Assembly: GCF_040412425.1 (NCBI RefSeq)
Contig: NC_089781.1
Span: forward strand, 50,599,727 to 50,663,726
DNA from: Macrobrachium rosenbergii
Lineage: Eukaryota > Arthropoda > Malacostraca > Decapoda > Palaemonidae
Length of the DNA stretch: 64,000 nucleotides
Direction: 5' to 3'
Part shown: positions 1-11,139 of the stretch, in pieces
How the letters are laid out: each line of letters begins with the position of its first letter
Numbering within the stretch: the stretch's first letter is position 1
Made by a program: the position numbers and the translations under genes
Notes under the pieces: model-generated
Seen by the model: only the letters and a program-made list of their open reading frames with translations
Database searches by the model: none
What the model was told of the DNA's origin: nothing

Positions 1-436
1 CAAGATCAGCCTGTCGAGGGAGCTCCTCCTCTGCCAGCTCCTCCCGGAGGTCCAGACTCACATCCTCGAGCCCTACATCATGCCACTCAAGGACTTGATT
101 AAAAACTCAGGTCCTTGCAGCAGCTGACCGACTCCGCAAGGGCAGTGAATGGGCATCAGCAAAACCCCATCAGTTCCATTCAGCTGGAGGAGGGTGCAGA
201 GGAGGAGATAAGGATCGTCACCAAAAGGTGGCCACTGTATCATTTTTAAAACCCACCGGGCCCTTGCTACTACCACCAGCGGATTTTGAAGGATGCCCGG
301 AACTGCCAGTTCGTGGTCAGTTCGCCCATCCAAAAAATGGGGAGGCAATTGAAAATGAACAGGCTAACCATGGCAGCAGAGGAACCCAGGAGCCCAAAAC
401 TAGGCTTCTACGTCATACGACACCATCTCTGGCAGG
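1..436 (+). pseudogene. Gypsy element E, gag C-terminal remnant
   Basis: Remnant of the end of a Ty3/Gypsy Gag, cut by the left window edge. One frame over about 230-420 reads CYYHQ, then DARNCQF, a degenerate Cys/His nucleic-acid-binding motif, and then FYVIRHH leading into the protease. In Gypsy elements this part of Gag binds genomic RNA in the particle. Frames shift several times and no start is visible. It joins the protease remnant directly downstream, on the same strand as the integrase remnant at 7030-8226, so I treat these as one element broken by LINE A1. Assignment rests on position and on the short motif, so confidence is moderate. Confidence 0.5.
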
Positions 437-607
437 ATGATGTTGGTCAACACCAGGGCCATTAGATCAATATTTCCTCCGTCCAGGGAGGACTGCAAGC
501 ACCCTCCAGACCCGGCTGCCTTCCTGACGGCCGCCAGCGGGTCCCCCATCCTCTCCTACGGCACCAGGCTCCTGTCGATCTCCATCCTTGGCCGGAGGTA
601 TTTGTGG
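437..607 (+). pseudogene. Gypsy element E, aspartic protease remnant
   Basis: Start of a retroviral-type aspartic protease, which matures Gag-Pol. The frame reads LVNTRAIRSIFPPSREDC, then GSPILSYGTRLLSISILG and GRRYLW. In this arthropod Gypsy family the active site is normally LVDTGA; here it is LVNTRA, so the catalytic Asp and the Gly are both gone and the enzyme would be dead. The reading frame runs straight into the (ATT)n tail of LINE A1 at about 608, which marks the insertion point. The rest of the protease and most of the RT fingers and palm are missing. No clean target duplication is found on the far side. Confidence 0.7.
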
Positions 608-957
608 ATTATTATTATTATTATTAAAGTAGTTTAACCAGACCACTGAGCTGACTTTCAACTCTCATAGGGCTGGCCCGAAGGATTTGATTAAAATACT
701 AGGTCTAGGCCTGAAGTCAAGCGCTAGGACCCAATAGATCATCCATACTAAGATGAATGAATTAAAATGAAATTAAAACTGCTTTCATACTGGCACATTC
801 TCTCATACAATAAATACATTTACTCAGAATTCCTTACATACATATTAAAACGGTATATTAAAATTCAGAATATAAATTAAACAAAATTAAAAAAATTTTT
901 CTTTTTTGTAAAATTCAAATGTTAAAAGGATTTTCATATTTTATTATTTACTTATTT
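608..957 (-). repeat. LINE A1 3' UTR and (AAT)n tail
   Basis: On the plus strand this starts with (ATT)n and continues AAAGTAGTTTAACCAGACCA; the same block recurs at 30731-31087. Read on the minus strand it is the non-coding 3' end, AT-rich, ending in (AAT)n. The tail and preceding 3' UTR are what the element's RT recognises during target-primed reverse transcription (known for the family; not testable here). Confidence 0.8.
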
Positions 958-1952
958 TTATAGTTTGTTAATTAAATTACAGTTCTTCAAGAACATCAAA
1001 ATTGGAATGATTGAAAATGTGAAAGATTCTGATAAAATTTCTTTCACTGACCTATTTCCAAAAGTAGACATTCGTTGTCGGTCATACTTTGGACATTCAC
1101 ATAACACATGTCTGACCATCATTATTACTCTGCATTCTGAGCACTTTGGCCGGGCCCATGGGCTGTTCATTAAGTGCCCATGTGTCAGACAGTATGGCCT
1201 ATTCTGAGGCGTGTTAATATTACTTGTGCGTGTCTCTCTCTTTGATATGATGAACTCCATTTTTTAACATTGGGTTTTATTTCTTTCAGTTTATTATTTT
1301 CAGGTTCTTCATCCCATATATATTGCCATTTATTTATGATACCCATTTTTATGTGAGTTACATAATCAGTGATAGGGATATTCACATTTGATCTTGTCAT
1401 GTGAGTTGCTGCTTTAGCTGCTTTGTCTGCTTCTTCATTTCCTTTGATCCCTACATGGGCAGGGATCCAACATATTTACTACATTTTTCCATTATTATAT
1501 AATTTATGGAAATATAATTTAATTTGTTGTACTATATTATTATTTGATTTGTAACTTTGAATAGCTTCTATAGCGCTTCTTGAATCACTGAAAATCACAA
1601 AATTATTGAATGATGATTCTTTAATTATTTTTATAGCTGATGCAATTCCATACAATTCTGCTGTAAATACAGAAGCATTATTAGGAAGAGAGAACTGATA
1701 AGTTTTGTCTTGGGGCACTGCAGCATATCCCACTCCGTGTTCTGATTTAGATCCATCTGTATATATTGCGTAATGTGGACCTTTTCGGATTATATGCTCT
1801 ATTGTATGCTGTCTATGGTGTTCTGTTGTATATGAGTTATTTTTTGATAAATAGTTGAGGTGTGTGCAAATTCTCGTTTTATTGATTGTCCAAGGAGGAG
1901 GTGATTTTACTATTACAGGCACTTGTATATTTATATTCAGCGACTCAAACAA
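958..1952 (-). pseudogene. LINE A1 ORF2 C-terminus: RNase H and Cys/His motif
   Basis: Encodes the RNase H domain that degrades the RNA template during cDNA synthesis. Visible landmarks are IYTDGSKSEHGVGYA (first catalytic Asp), FTAELYGIASA (catalytic Glu) and VIFSDSRSAIEAIQ (third Asp). The C-terminal end keeps a C-x2-C...H-x4-C motif (CSECRV, then VRHVLCECP), which is typical of I-type ORF2 proteins. The frame is broken near 1480 and 1190; a stop in CWIPAH replaces an open codon seen in copy A2. It continues upstream into the RT at 2006-3472. Confidence 0.85.
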
Positions 1953-2005
1953 TCTTTTAGCTCTAACTGGGAAAGGTGGTGGATGGTTGTTTATAAATAC
2001 ATCTC

Positions 2006-3472
2006 TTAATTCAAATAATTTTTGGTTGGAGAATCACTAATTTGAATTCTTAAAGCACTTTGCATTGTTACTAGCTCTCTATGGAGAGACAAAGGCAGTT
2101 CACCACATTCAACTTGTAACGATGATTTTGGTGATGATCTAAAGGCTCCTGAGCATATTCTAAAGCCTTCATTGTGAACAGGGTCTAACATTTTCAGAAC
2201 TGCATCAGATGCCGAGCCATATACTTCGCTTCCATAATCAATGATGGACAGAACTGTTGCCTTATACAGCACAGTAAGGGTATGTCTATCGGCTCCCCAA
2301 GTAGTGTTCGATAGTTTTCTAATTAGATTTAATGCTCTTTTACTTTTAGATTTTACATATGTAATGTGGGCTCTCCAGTTCAAGTGGGTATCAAATACTA
2401 ATCCCAAAAATTTTGCTGTTTGGCCAATTGGTATACTATGGTTTTGATTTTTAAATCTATTTCTTCACCTTTTTCCACTTTTTATTTTTATAAAACATGA
2501 TTGCTTGAGTTTTATCTATGGAAAATTTAAAGCCTACAGATGAGGCCCATTCATCTATTTTTACTATGCTTTTATTAATGATTCGTTCTGCATGTTTTAT
2601 TCGGGATGCTGAATAATATATGGCAAAATCATCCATGTACAGGTTACTTTTAATGCCAATAGGTAGATTTTTACTGATATCATTAATTGCTAAAGTAAAC
2701 AGTGTTCCACTAAGGACGCTTCCCTGTGGAACACCATTTTCAAGTGGAAATGTTCTAGACAGATCATCATCAATTCTCACCTGAAAATTGCGGTTTGTCA
2801 AAAAGTTCTGTATAAACCTAGGTAAATGTCCACGGATGTTGTTGTTTTGTAAAGTTTTTAATATAGCATACCTCCATGTAGTATCGTATGCTTTTTCAAT
2901 GTCAAAAAAGACAGCTACAGTAATTTGTTTTCGTTCAAAACCTCTACTTATATGGTCTTCTAAGTTACAGAGAGAATCCAATGTGGATCTGTTACACTGA
3001 GACCCAAACTGAGTGGGAGTTAAAATTTTATTTTCTCGAATGTGCCATGTTAGTCGAGCATTTACCATTTTCTCTAACAATTTGCATAAGCAGCTTGTAA
3101 AGAAATTGGTCTGTAATTATTTACATTACTGGGATCCTTTCCAGGTTTGGGGATAGGAATTATTATAGCTTTACGCCATTCATCTGGAAATAAATTTCGA
3201 AGCCATAAATGATTATAAAACTCTAATAAGTATGACTTTGCCAAAGGTGCTAAGTGGCAGATCATCTCAAAACAAATATTGTCACCTCCAGGAGCAGATT
3301 TATTGCTGTTCGAGAGAGCATATTCCATCTCTGACATACTAAATTTTCTATTATAATATATATCGTCAATTGTTTCAAAATTTATTGTTATTAATTCTAT
3401 TTTATTTTTTTTTGTGTGGAAGTGTTCATCTAAATTCTTATCACTACTTACATTTGCTAAATTTTCTCCCAT
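2006..3472 (-). pseudogene. LINE A1 ORF2 reverse transcriptase
   Basis: RT domain of a non-LTR element, synthesising cDNA at a nicked target. Motifs in order: IPIPKPGKDPSNVNNYRPIS, LEKMVNARLTWH, FFDIEKAYDTTW (motif A Asp), GVPQGSVLSGTLF (motif B), NLYMDDFAIYYSA (YMDD catalytic box, intact here but mutated in copy A2), then thumb sequence FLGLVFDTHLNW. Frame changes occur near 3075 and 2450. The N-terminal part follows the linker at 3556-3822. Catalytic residues are preserved but the broken frame means no single functional protein as read. Confidence 0.87.
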
Positions 3473-3555
3473 TATATTACTTATTTCTTTTGGATCAAGT
3501 GTTCTTTTCCCATCTTTTAATATGGCATGTCTAGGTGGTTTGACATGGGTACCAT

Positions 3556-4735
3556 TTATTTTCCTGAATTTTTCCCATATTTTTGTATGGGAGTATTATT
3601 AGAGAGATCTGATACGTATTTCCTCCATGAAATGATTCTTCCTTGAATTACTTCTTTTTTAAATTTTGCAGATATTTTGTTGTATACAGGTTTTAATGTA
3701 TCAATTTCTAGTAATAATACAGTAATTTTTTGTAAAGTTCTTTCTAATATCGGTAATTTTTTATTCATTTTATTGAACTTTCTATTCAAATTATCTAATC
3801 GTCTCCCTATTGAGTGTTTCATATTTATTAATTCTGTTAGCTCATCAGACCACCAGGGAACTTTGTGTTTTGTTGGATGGGGTTTTGACTTTGGTATTGC
3901 TTTATCAGCAGCATTTTTAATGAAATCAACAAGAAATTTATTAGTTTCATTATGGTCTTTTAAATATTCAAATTATGGGATATTTCTAGTGTGCATTTCA
4001 TATCGCTCCCAATCTGCTTTATAAATGTTATAGTGAGGGACATGTTTTGCAGGATTATTTTGCAATAAGGAAATTAATATTGGGAAATGATCACTGGTGT
4101 GCAAGTCATCAACTGTGTTCCAATCCAATCTGTCAACTATGCTTGTTGTACATAAAGTTAAGTCTACTGAGGAAAATGTTCCATGTGTTTTTGAAAAATA
4201 TGTACTAATTTCGTCATCATTTATACAGCACATGTTGTTTGAATCCATGAACTCTTCTATTTTACTACCTATTCTATTTGAGTTTGTACAATGACAGTCC
4301 CATATTGGGTTGTGGGCATTAAAATCACCTACTATTAATGTAGGTTCCTTGGTATTGTTAAGTAAATCTTTAAGTTTATCAATATCGTAACTTTTATTAG
4401 GTTGGTTATATAAAGTTATAAATTATGTAATTATCATTTTTATTCGTATTTTAATACTTGATATTTGCAAGTCAGTAAAATTTACAGGTACTCTGTCATA
4501 ACATACTTTGTTATGTACATATATATAGCAGTACCTAAATTTCCTTCTTCTTCTCTAGATGTAGATACTAAGGTATATTTACCTATTGTTGGTATTGTTT
4601 TGTTGACATGTTGTAAAACATATTATCATTGGCTCATATTCCTTTAGTAATCGTTGTATTTCTCCTAAATGTAATCTGGTCTGTAGACCATTTACGTTCC
4701 ATTGTATAATATAATTATTGATGAAAGTATAACGA
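3556..4735 (-). pseudogene. LINE A1 ORF2 APE endonuclease and linker
   Basis: N-terminal apurinic-like endonuclease that nicks the target. Seen on the minus strand: IQWNVNGLQTR near 4700, VGDFNAHNPIW near 4310-4350, SVDLTLC, and LHTSDHFPIL with the catalytic Ser-Asp-His near 4090. Several frameshifts and stops break the part between 4400 and 4660. The 3556-3822 segment is the charged linker before RT. ORF2 begins close to 4735, immediately downstream of the end of ORF1 near 4790. All key catalytic strings of the endonuclease are still recognisable. Confidence 0.78.
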
Positions 4736-4789
4736 TAGTGTGTTCAAGTGTTATTTTCTTTTTGTGGATCATCAATTTGCATTTTTTCT

Positions 4790-6084
4790 AAAATCCTATT
4801 TACAATGTTTATTTGTTTTTCTTTATAAGACATTATGTGTCCATTGCACATACAGCCCTTTTCGTGAGTGTCCAAACTAGTAGTTTCTTTATTTCTGTAA
4901 CTTATAAAATTTCGTATAGTGTTTGTTAAACTGTCTTTTGTTATGTTTTCATTTTTGTTGCACAGTTCAATGAAACATTCATTACATCCACATGTGTTTT
5001 CGTGTGTCGTTTTTCATTTACTCTTGCTGCACCTATTGTTGGTGATGGGGTAATCTCTTCTCCCTTCACATAATCATTTTTGTCAATGGTTTGTTCCTCT
5101 ACTATTTCTTTGGTGTTCTGGGTATCTGTTTCTATTGGTTTTATTATTACTTTAGGAGACAAAGGTATTTTCTTATTATTTGGTTTATGTTCTTTCTTGG
5201 GGTATTTTGTCTTTATTTTAATGGATGTATCTCTAATAATAGTTGGTTTTTTTGTTGGTCTTGGGTGGAGTTCTCTCTAAAGGTCCCTTTTTTTCTTTAG
5301 TTTCTAATTCATCAGAACTATCTTTTTTAATATTTCTGTGGTGCTTGTATTGTCTTCTAGTGATTCTATTTCTCTTAAAATCTCAAATGAATTTGAGCAA
5401 AGATTTGTATACATTTCTTGGTCTTTATTTGCTATATTGGTTTCTTCTTGCAAAGTAGTTATTTTTCTTTGAGACTGATCTATCAGGGTTTTGTTATTCT
5501 TATTTATTTCCGTTTTTGTTTCTTTGTTTGATCTTATTGCTGTAGAAAAAGTTCGTTTCTTAGATGGATCATGCATTCCTCTAACCTTTAATTCTAATTT
5601 GGCCTCTTTTATAGGCATTCCCTGTCCTTTCCTGAAGTAATTTCAATTCAGTATTGTATATATAATATATACATTCCTTAGATCTTGCATGGTGATTTTG
5701 TCCACAGTTCACACATTTTGGTTCACTACACCTCCACTGTGTGGCATGTTTGTCAGATCCACAGTATGCACATACAGATGTATTATGGCAATTTTTTCTT
5801 GTATGTCCATACATACTACAGTTTTGGCACTGTAGTGGTTTAGGGACATACGGTCTCAGTTCTCTGCTTTGGCCTAAGATTTTTATTTTTAAGGGTAATT
5901 CATGGCCTTCAAATTTTATCTTTGCTATTCTTAGTATTTTTTCATTACTCCGTCTACTAGCTATGTTGTAAATTTCGCAGTCTTGTATATTGTTGTACCT
6001 TTTTTTAAGGGAATCTAGCAATATTTTCTTTTCTATTGGTTCATCATTATCAGGGAGTACTATGGTACCCTGTACACTGTTCAT
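4790..6084 (-). pseudogene. LINE A1 ORF1 (Gag-like, CCHC zinc knuckles)
   Basis: Gag-like RNA-binding protein of the element. From a Met at 6084 the frame reads through ILGQSRELRPYVPKPLQC and then three Cys knuckles: CQNCSMYGHTRKNC, CAYCGSDKHATQWRC and CVNCGQNHHARSKEC. A Lys/Glu-rich, probably coiled, region follows (5304-5618), and the C-terminus (about 4940-4990) is again Cys-rich. A longer N-terminus seen in A2 (to 36664) lies upstream but is scrambled here in the mosaic. Frames break near 5600 and 5290. Function assigned from the knuckles and position ahead of ORF2. Confidence 0.8.
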
Positions 6085-6179
6085 ATTGTCATGTTTTTAA
6101 TATTTACTTTTACATTATCAATATTTTTTTTATATTTAAGTAGTTTTCTGATTGATTTCTTGTAGTGGTTTCTATCAAC

Positions 6180-7260
6180 CTCGTCGTCACATCTGTTCAA
6201 GTGCACCTTGCGAGAATGACATTTCTGGGCCACAAGATATCGATTCAGATGGCGAAGTTTTCTAATTCAAAGGGTGAGTCACCAGGTTCCGTTTCCCCAT
6301 CCGTCAAGGCCATCCAGGAGCTCCCAGGATGGTAAATGAGTCAAGGTTCATCCCCAAGATATTTCTTTTTTTGCACACACCATGGCTCCTGACGGGATCC
6401 TGAAGGGCCAACCAAAATTTTAGGGGACCCAGCCAGCAGGAGGTTTCTCCCGGTCGTTAACTGTGCCGAGGCAACCGCCATCACCAGGACCCCAGGGTCC
6501 CTCCAACTGACGACGGACACCAGTAGTGTTAAGCGGAAGTCCTGAGCAGATCGTCAAAATAAATAAAGCCCATGAAAACCTTAAAAGATATCATCAGCCT
6601 TTCATGGAGTTCATTCCTCCACTAACAGGGCACAAGTGAGAACCGACTGACACTTCAAATCCTCCTTGAGGGTACATCCCTTCACCCTACCAGACCACCA
6701 GCCGCTGGTCCACTCCTTCACCATGAGGGGGACGATGGTCTTCCAGGCAGCAGCGACAACCCGCTTGATAGGACTGAGAGTTCACCTGCTCAATCAATCA
6801 TACCTTAATCGGCATTATGGGAAGAACCCGGAGCAGAATCTCCGAGAGTCCTATTCCAAGAACTAGACCCCTGGGATCCGTGGTCCAGACCTTCCGTGAA
6901 CAGGCAGTTCGCCCGGAAAACTCAGGCCGAACATTATCGGCCAGTTGATCCCCTGGCACGGTTCTCACTATTTAGGGGATATAAACCCAATCCCAGCTAT
7001 GATCAGCACCGCCAGCCTCACCCCAGGTGCCAAGCCACCCGCCACTGCCAGGAAATGAACGTCATCCACGGGCTGTCCCATTTAAATCCTCTGGTTTGGA
7101 TGGATGGATGCTGACAGGGAAGTTCGTCTGGCACGGAAGGAAGGCGTGAGGACTTGGGCAAGACAGTGCCATTCGGTGCCAAACCAGCAAGATAGGCCAT
7201 CATGTTCAAGTCTGGGGTAGGCGAGTTTCCCACAGCCGGGGCAGCTTTTCTGATTACATA
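6180..7260. other. Interleaved mosaic of Gypsy E pol and LINE A 5' region
   Basis: Short blocks of 10-30 nt alternate between two unrelated sequences. LINE A blocks match A2 36300-37090 (for example GTGGTTTCTATCAACC, GTCGTTAACTGTGCCGA, AACATTATCGG, CCCAGCTATGAT). Plus-strand Gypsy E blocks read as RT thumb TFLGHKIS, SVKAIQELPG, SRFIPKI, then RNase H LQLTTDTSSV and DHQPLVHSFTMRG, in the correct pol order. No sharp junction exists. This is not a gene. I see it as the merged consensus of two alternative sequences, or less likely as a rearranged junction. Confidence 0.7.
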
Positions 7261-8226
7261 ACATCGACGTTGTCGGCCCTCTTCCCCCATCAGGCGGGGC
7301 CAGATGTCTTCCTGACGGTGGTCAGGTTTAATGCGATGCCCACGCAAAAGCCACCAAAGTTAATCCTCTCCAGCTCGATTCAGCCGGTTGGTGTCCCGGA
7401 CCACATAACCACCGACAGGGGCCTGCCTTCCTGTCCGAGTTTGGTCCGCCCTGGCACGCCTGCTGGGAACATCTCACCACACCACCCATGCCTTCCTGCT
7501 TACAACCCTGCAGCCAAAATATGTGGAGAGGTTCCACTGGTCCCTGAAAGCGTCCTCATGGCCTGCTGCACCGCTGAGGATTGGAAATACCAGCTGCCGT
7601 GGGTCCTCCTCTGGCTGAGAACCGCCCCCAGGGCCAACGGCGACCCGTCCGCAGCAGAGAAAATCTAGGGGGAGCCCTCGTAGTCCCAGGCAAACTGGTA
7701 ACAGAGGACCGCCACAATCAGTCAGTCCAGAGGCTTCGCGGCATTGTTGGCAAGTTCACCCCCTGTAAGCGGACATACACCGACAGGTCAGTCGCCTTCA
7801 CGCCCCCCAGCTTGTCCTCCACCACCCACTTCTTTGTCAGGGATGACACTGTCCGCCCGCCGTTGACCAGGCCCTACAGGGGGCCCTTCCGCGTGCTGGA
7901 GGGGAACAACAAGGCTTTCAGTTTCGCCCTTCATGGAAAAGACGACTGGGTGTTGATTGACTGCATCAAGCCCGCCCTCCTGGAGGAGGAAACAGACGTC
8001 ACCACACCGCACCCTCCGCCTGAGCAGTCATCTCCGCAGCTGGGCTGCCACAGAAGGAGGTCACGGTGCTGCCCCCGGAAACATCCTCCCACACCCACAG
8101 CCAGCGGCTCCCACACACAGCGGAACTCTCCTCTCACTTCGCGTAGCCGCGGTACTCTTCAACGCCCCAGCAGATACGTGGATTAATCAGACGTTACCCA
8201 CGTCCTGGGGGGGGGGGAGTATTTGT
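7030..8226 (+). pseudogene. Gypsy element E, integrase remnant
   Basis: Integrase inserts the element cDNA into the host genome. Landmarks in order: MNVIHGLSH and LLTGKFVWHGRKEG from the N-terminal zinc region (7050-7150), IDVVGPLPP near 7262, GVPDHITTDRGLP (catalytic Asp) near 7390, AYNPAAK where the active-site Glu region should follow near 7500, AEDWKYQLPWVLLWLRTAPR, and the C-terminal RPYRGPFRVLEGNNKAF and WVLIDCIKPALLEEE. The 3' end is Pro/Ser-rich and runs to the polypurine tract. Several frameshifts are visible. Same strand and family as the protease at 437-607; the last about 60 bp also resemble the inner end of element D. Confidence 0.8.
8207..8223 (+). promoter_or_regulatory. Element E polypurine tract
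   Basis: A run of 12 G followed by AGTATTT lies immediately 5' of the TGTAAAG that starts the LTR. Position and purine content fit the primer for plus-strand DNA synthesis. Confidence 0.55.
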
Positions 8227-8596
8227 AAAGTCCCCGCTAAGCGGGTCTTCTATGATGGTGAACCGTTTTCTATGCTGCTCCTGGGATAACGGGTCACGCA
8301 GGATCAGCAATACCCAATCATTTAAACTGATCTATGTAAATATTTACCTATTACTAGCTTGTATGGCATATGTTTCTTTTGTTCATGTATCAGAATGTCG
8401 TCAACTTCATTACTGTCCATTTTTGCAACTCAGAGTGTATTTATTCATCGTATTTATTGTTAAATGTTATTGACCTCAGGTCATCCTGGTTCTCATTGTA
8501 TTCCTCGGCGTGACATCAGTCTGCCGCTATATAAACTGCCTGTGTCCTCAATAAATCAGCAGTAACTTTCTCCTGCTCGTTTTTTAGCACTTCTTA
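8224..8596 (+). repeat. Element E 3' LTR
   Basis: Starts TGTAAAGTCCCCGC right after the polypurine tract and ends near CACTTCTTA. It contains a TATATAAA box at 8528-8535 and AATAAA at 8550-8555, placed as promoter and polyadenylation signals near the end of an LTR. No partner 5' LTR is inside the window, so the outer border is inferred, not measured. Confidence 0.55.
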
Positions 8597-8860
8597 AAGG
8601 GGTATCAAAGTTTATTTAAGTTTACCATTTATCTTTATGTTGACCCATTTTCTATACTTATCACTAGCGCCTCTGCTGGCGAAGATTGTAACTTATGTAA
8701 CCTGAATTAGAAGAAAATAAAATATGGTGTTTTGGCCAGTGAAATAATTATCGGCCTTTTACTGAAGCATCCTCCCTGAACCCACCATCATGACTACCTC
8801 ATCTCAACAGCCCAGGTGCCAGAAAACCTAGGACCGGAGAGTCTGTGTGTGTTAGTGCAT

Positions 8861-8861
<1 letters not shown>
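8597..8861. other. Unassigned sequence
   Basis: About 265 bp between the LTR and the TA repeat. It contains TAGCGCCTCTGCTGGCGAAG and an AATAAA. It could be host flank or part of another LTR. No open frame of note. Confidence 0.3.

Positions 8862-8931
<70 letters not shown>
8862..8931. repeat. (TA)n microsatellite
   Basis: About 70 bp of TA dinucleotides with one interruption (TTATCA) in the middle. Confidence 0.95.
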
Positions 8932-8934
<3 letters not shown>

Positions 8935-9078
8935 TTTTCAGTAATAAACTTTATACTTTCAGGATTTTGAGAAAGAATTATGTTCCTATCGACTCTAAAT
9001 GCCTCACTACCTATTTTTCATATTTCTAAAGTTAGCCATTTTGGAATACAAGATGGTTCCATTTCTAGGTAATTCTAT

Positions 9079-9081
<3 letters not shown>

Positions 9082-9158
<77 letters not shown>

Positions 9159-9207
9159 TATATGTACTTTATCATATAGACACACACACACACAACCTTT
9201 ATATATA

Positions 9208-9299
<92 letters not shown>

Positions 9300-9313
9300 C
9301 ACTATATATAAGG

Positions 9314-9358
<45 letters not shown>
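9082..9358. repeat. Compound (AC)n-(AT)n-(TG)n microsatellite
   Basis: Begins with (AC)n, passes through long (AT)n blocks with a second short (AC)n near 9180, and ends with (TG)n at 9325-9358. The left AC-AT arm and right AT-TG arm are complementary, so a long imperfect hairpin is possible. Apparent reading frames in it are pure dipeptide repeats and not genes. Confidence 0.95.
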
Positions 9359-9360
<2 letters not shown>

Positions 9361-9644
9361 CATTAGCTGTTTTACATTTTAGGAGTGATGCTCATTTTAA
9401 CACCATGATTTTTACATAAAACACATATAATAATCTGGGTTCTAACTTTGTAAATACTTTTTCCCTTTAAATCAAAAAAACATTATCGACCCAGTTGACA
9501 GGAATTTGATCTAACTTGAGAAGCTGGAACTCAGTCCATAAATAACGTATATTAACAAATATTTTCCTAACAACTGATTTCTGTCAAAACTCATTTTCAA
9601 GCATCTGAACAAATTTTGCTGAGGCCTGCCAATAGTCTGGTGGG
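9359..9644. other. Unassigned AT-rich sequence
   Basis: Single-copy-looking sequence between the microsatellite and the satellite array. I see no gene, no element motif and no repeat of it elsewhere in the window. Confidence 0.35.
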
Positions 9645-11139
9645 TTTGCTCTTTGGATCTGATTCATAATTGGGTGTGCTGCTCTTTTGGTTTGATTTTT
9701 ATTTGGATGTGACAGCTATTTGGATTTGATTCATGTTTCGATGTGCTAGCTCTTTGAATTTAATTTATGTTTTGGATGTGGCAGCTCTTTGGATCTGATT
9801 TATGTTTGGATGTGGCAGCTCTTTGGATTTCATTTTTGTTTGGATGTGCCAGCTCTTTGGATTTGATTTATGTTTTGGATGTGGCAGCTCTTTAGATTTG
9901 ATTTATGTTTGGATATGCGAGCTCTTTTAATTTGGTTTATGTTTGGATGTGGCAGCTCTTTGGATTTGATTTTTGTTTGGATGTGCCAGCTCTTTGGGTT
10001 TGATGCATGCTTGGATGTGACAGCTCTTTGGATCTGATTTTTGTTTGGATGTGTCAGCTCTTTAGATTTGATTTATGTTTGGATATGTAAGAGCTCTTTT
10101 AATTTGGTTTATGTTTGGATGTGGCAGCTCTTTGGATTTGATTTTTGTTTGGATGTGCCAGCTCTTTGGGTTTGATGCATGCTTGGATGTGACAGCTCTT
10201 TGGATCTGATTTTTGTTTGGATGTGTCAGCTCTTTGGATTTGATTTATGTTTGGATATGCCAGAACTTTGGATCTGATTCATGTTGGGATGTCCCAGCCC
10301 TTTGGATTTGATTTATGTTTGGATGTGCCAGCTCTTTGGATTTGATTTATGTTTGGATGTGCCAGCTCTTTGGATTTGATTTATGTTTGGATGTGCCAGC
10401 TCTTTGGATTTGATTTATGTTTGGATTTGATTTACGATTGGGTGTGGCAGCTCTTTAGATTGGATTTATGCTTGGATGTGCCAGCTCTTTGGATATGATT
10501 TGTGTTTGGATTTGGCAGCTCTTTGGATTTGATTTATGTCTGAATGTGGCAGCTCTTTGGATTTGATTTATGTTTGGATTTGGCAGCTCTTTGGATTTGA
10601 TTTTTGTTTGGATGTGCCAGCTCTTTGGATATGATTTATGTTTGGATTTGGCAGCTCTTTGGATTTGATTCATGTTTGGATGTGGCAGCTCTTTTGTTTT
10701 GATTTATGTTTGGATGTGGCAGATCTTGGAATTTGATCTATGTTTGAATGTGGCAGCTCTTTCGTTTTGATTTACATTTGGATGTGGCAACTCTTTTGAT
10801 ATGATTTATTTTTGGATGTAGCAGCTCTTTGGATTTGATTCATGTTTGGATGTGGCAGCTCTCTGAATATGATTTATGTTTAGATGTTGCATCTCTTTGG
10901 ATATAATTTATGTTTGGAGGTGACAGCTCTTAGGACTTGATTCATATTTGGATGTGCCAGCTCTCTGAATCTGATTTATATTTAGATGTGCCAATCTTTG
11001 GATTTTATTCATGTTTGGATGTGCCAGCCCTTGGGATTTGATTTATGTTTGGATGGCAGGTCTTTGGATTTGATTCATGTTTGGATGTGGCAGCTCTTTG
11101 AATATGATTCATGTTTGGATGTGACAGCTCTATGGATTT

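Larger units (their letters stand above)
608..7010 (-). mobile_element. LINE A, copy 1 (I-type, RNase H-bearing)
   Basis: Non-LTR retrotransposon read on the minus strand: 5' UTR (partly scrambled, about 6550-7010), ORF1 with CCHC knuckles, ORF2 with APE endonuclease, RT, RNase H and a C-terminal Cys/His motif, 3' UTR and an (AAT)n tail at 608-626. ORF2 with RNase H plus a TAA-type tail is typical of the I group. It sits in Gypsy element E. A second copy (A2, 30731-37270) is closely similar over nearly its whole length and was used to check borders. Both ORFs carry frameshifts. The 3' border is clear; the 5' border is not, because 6180-7260 is interleaved with E sequence. Confidence 0.85.

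Noticed and set aside
7018..7347. Minus-strand gene opposite the E integrase
   Set aside because: The plus strand reads as integrase in the expected order; the minus frame has no recognisable motif.
8999..9382. Coding frames across the microsatellite
   Set aside because: They consist of Tyr-Ile, His-Thr and Val-Cys dipeptides from dinucleotide repeats.
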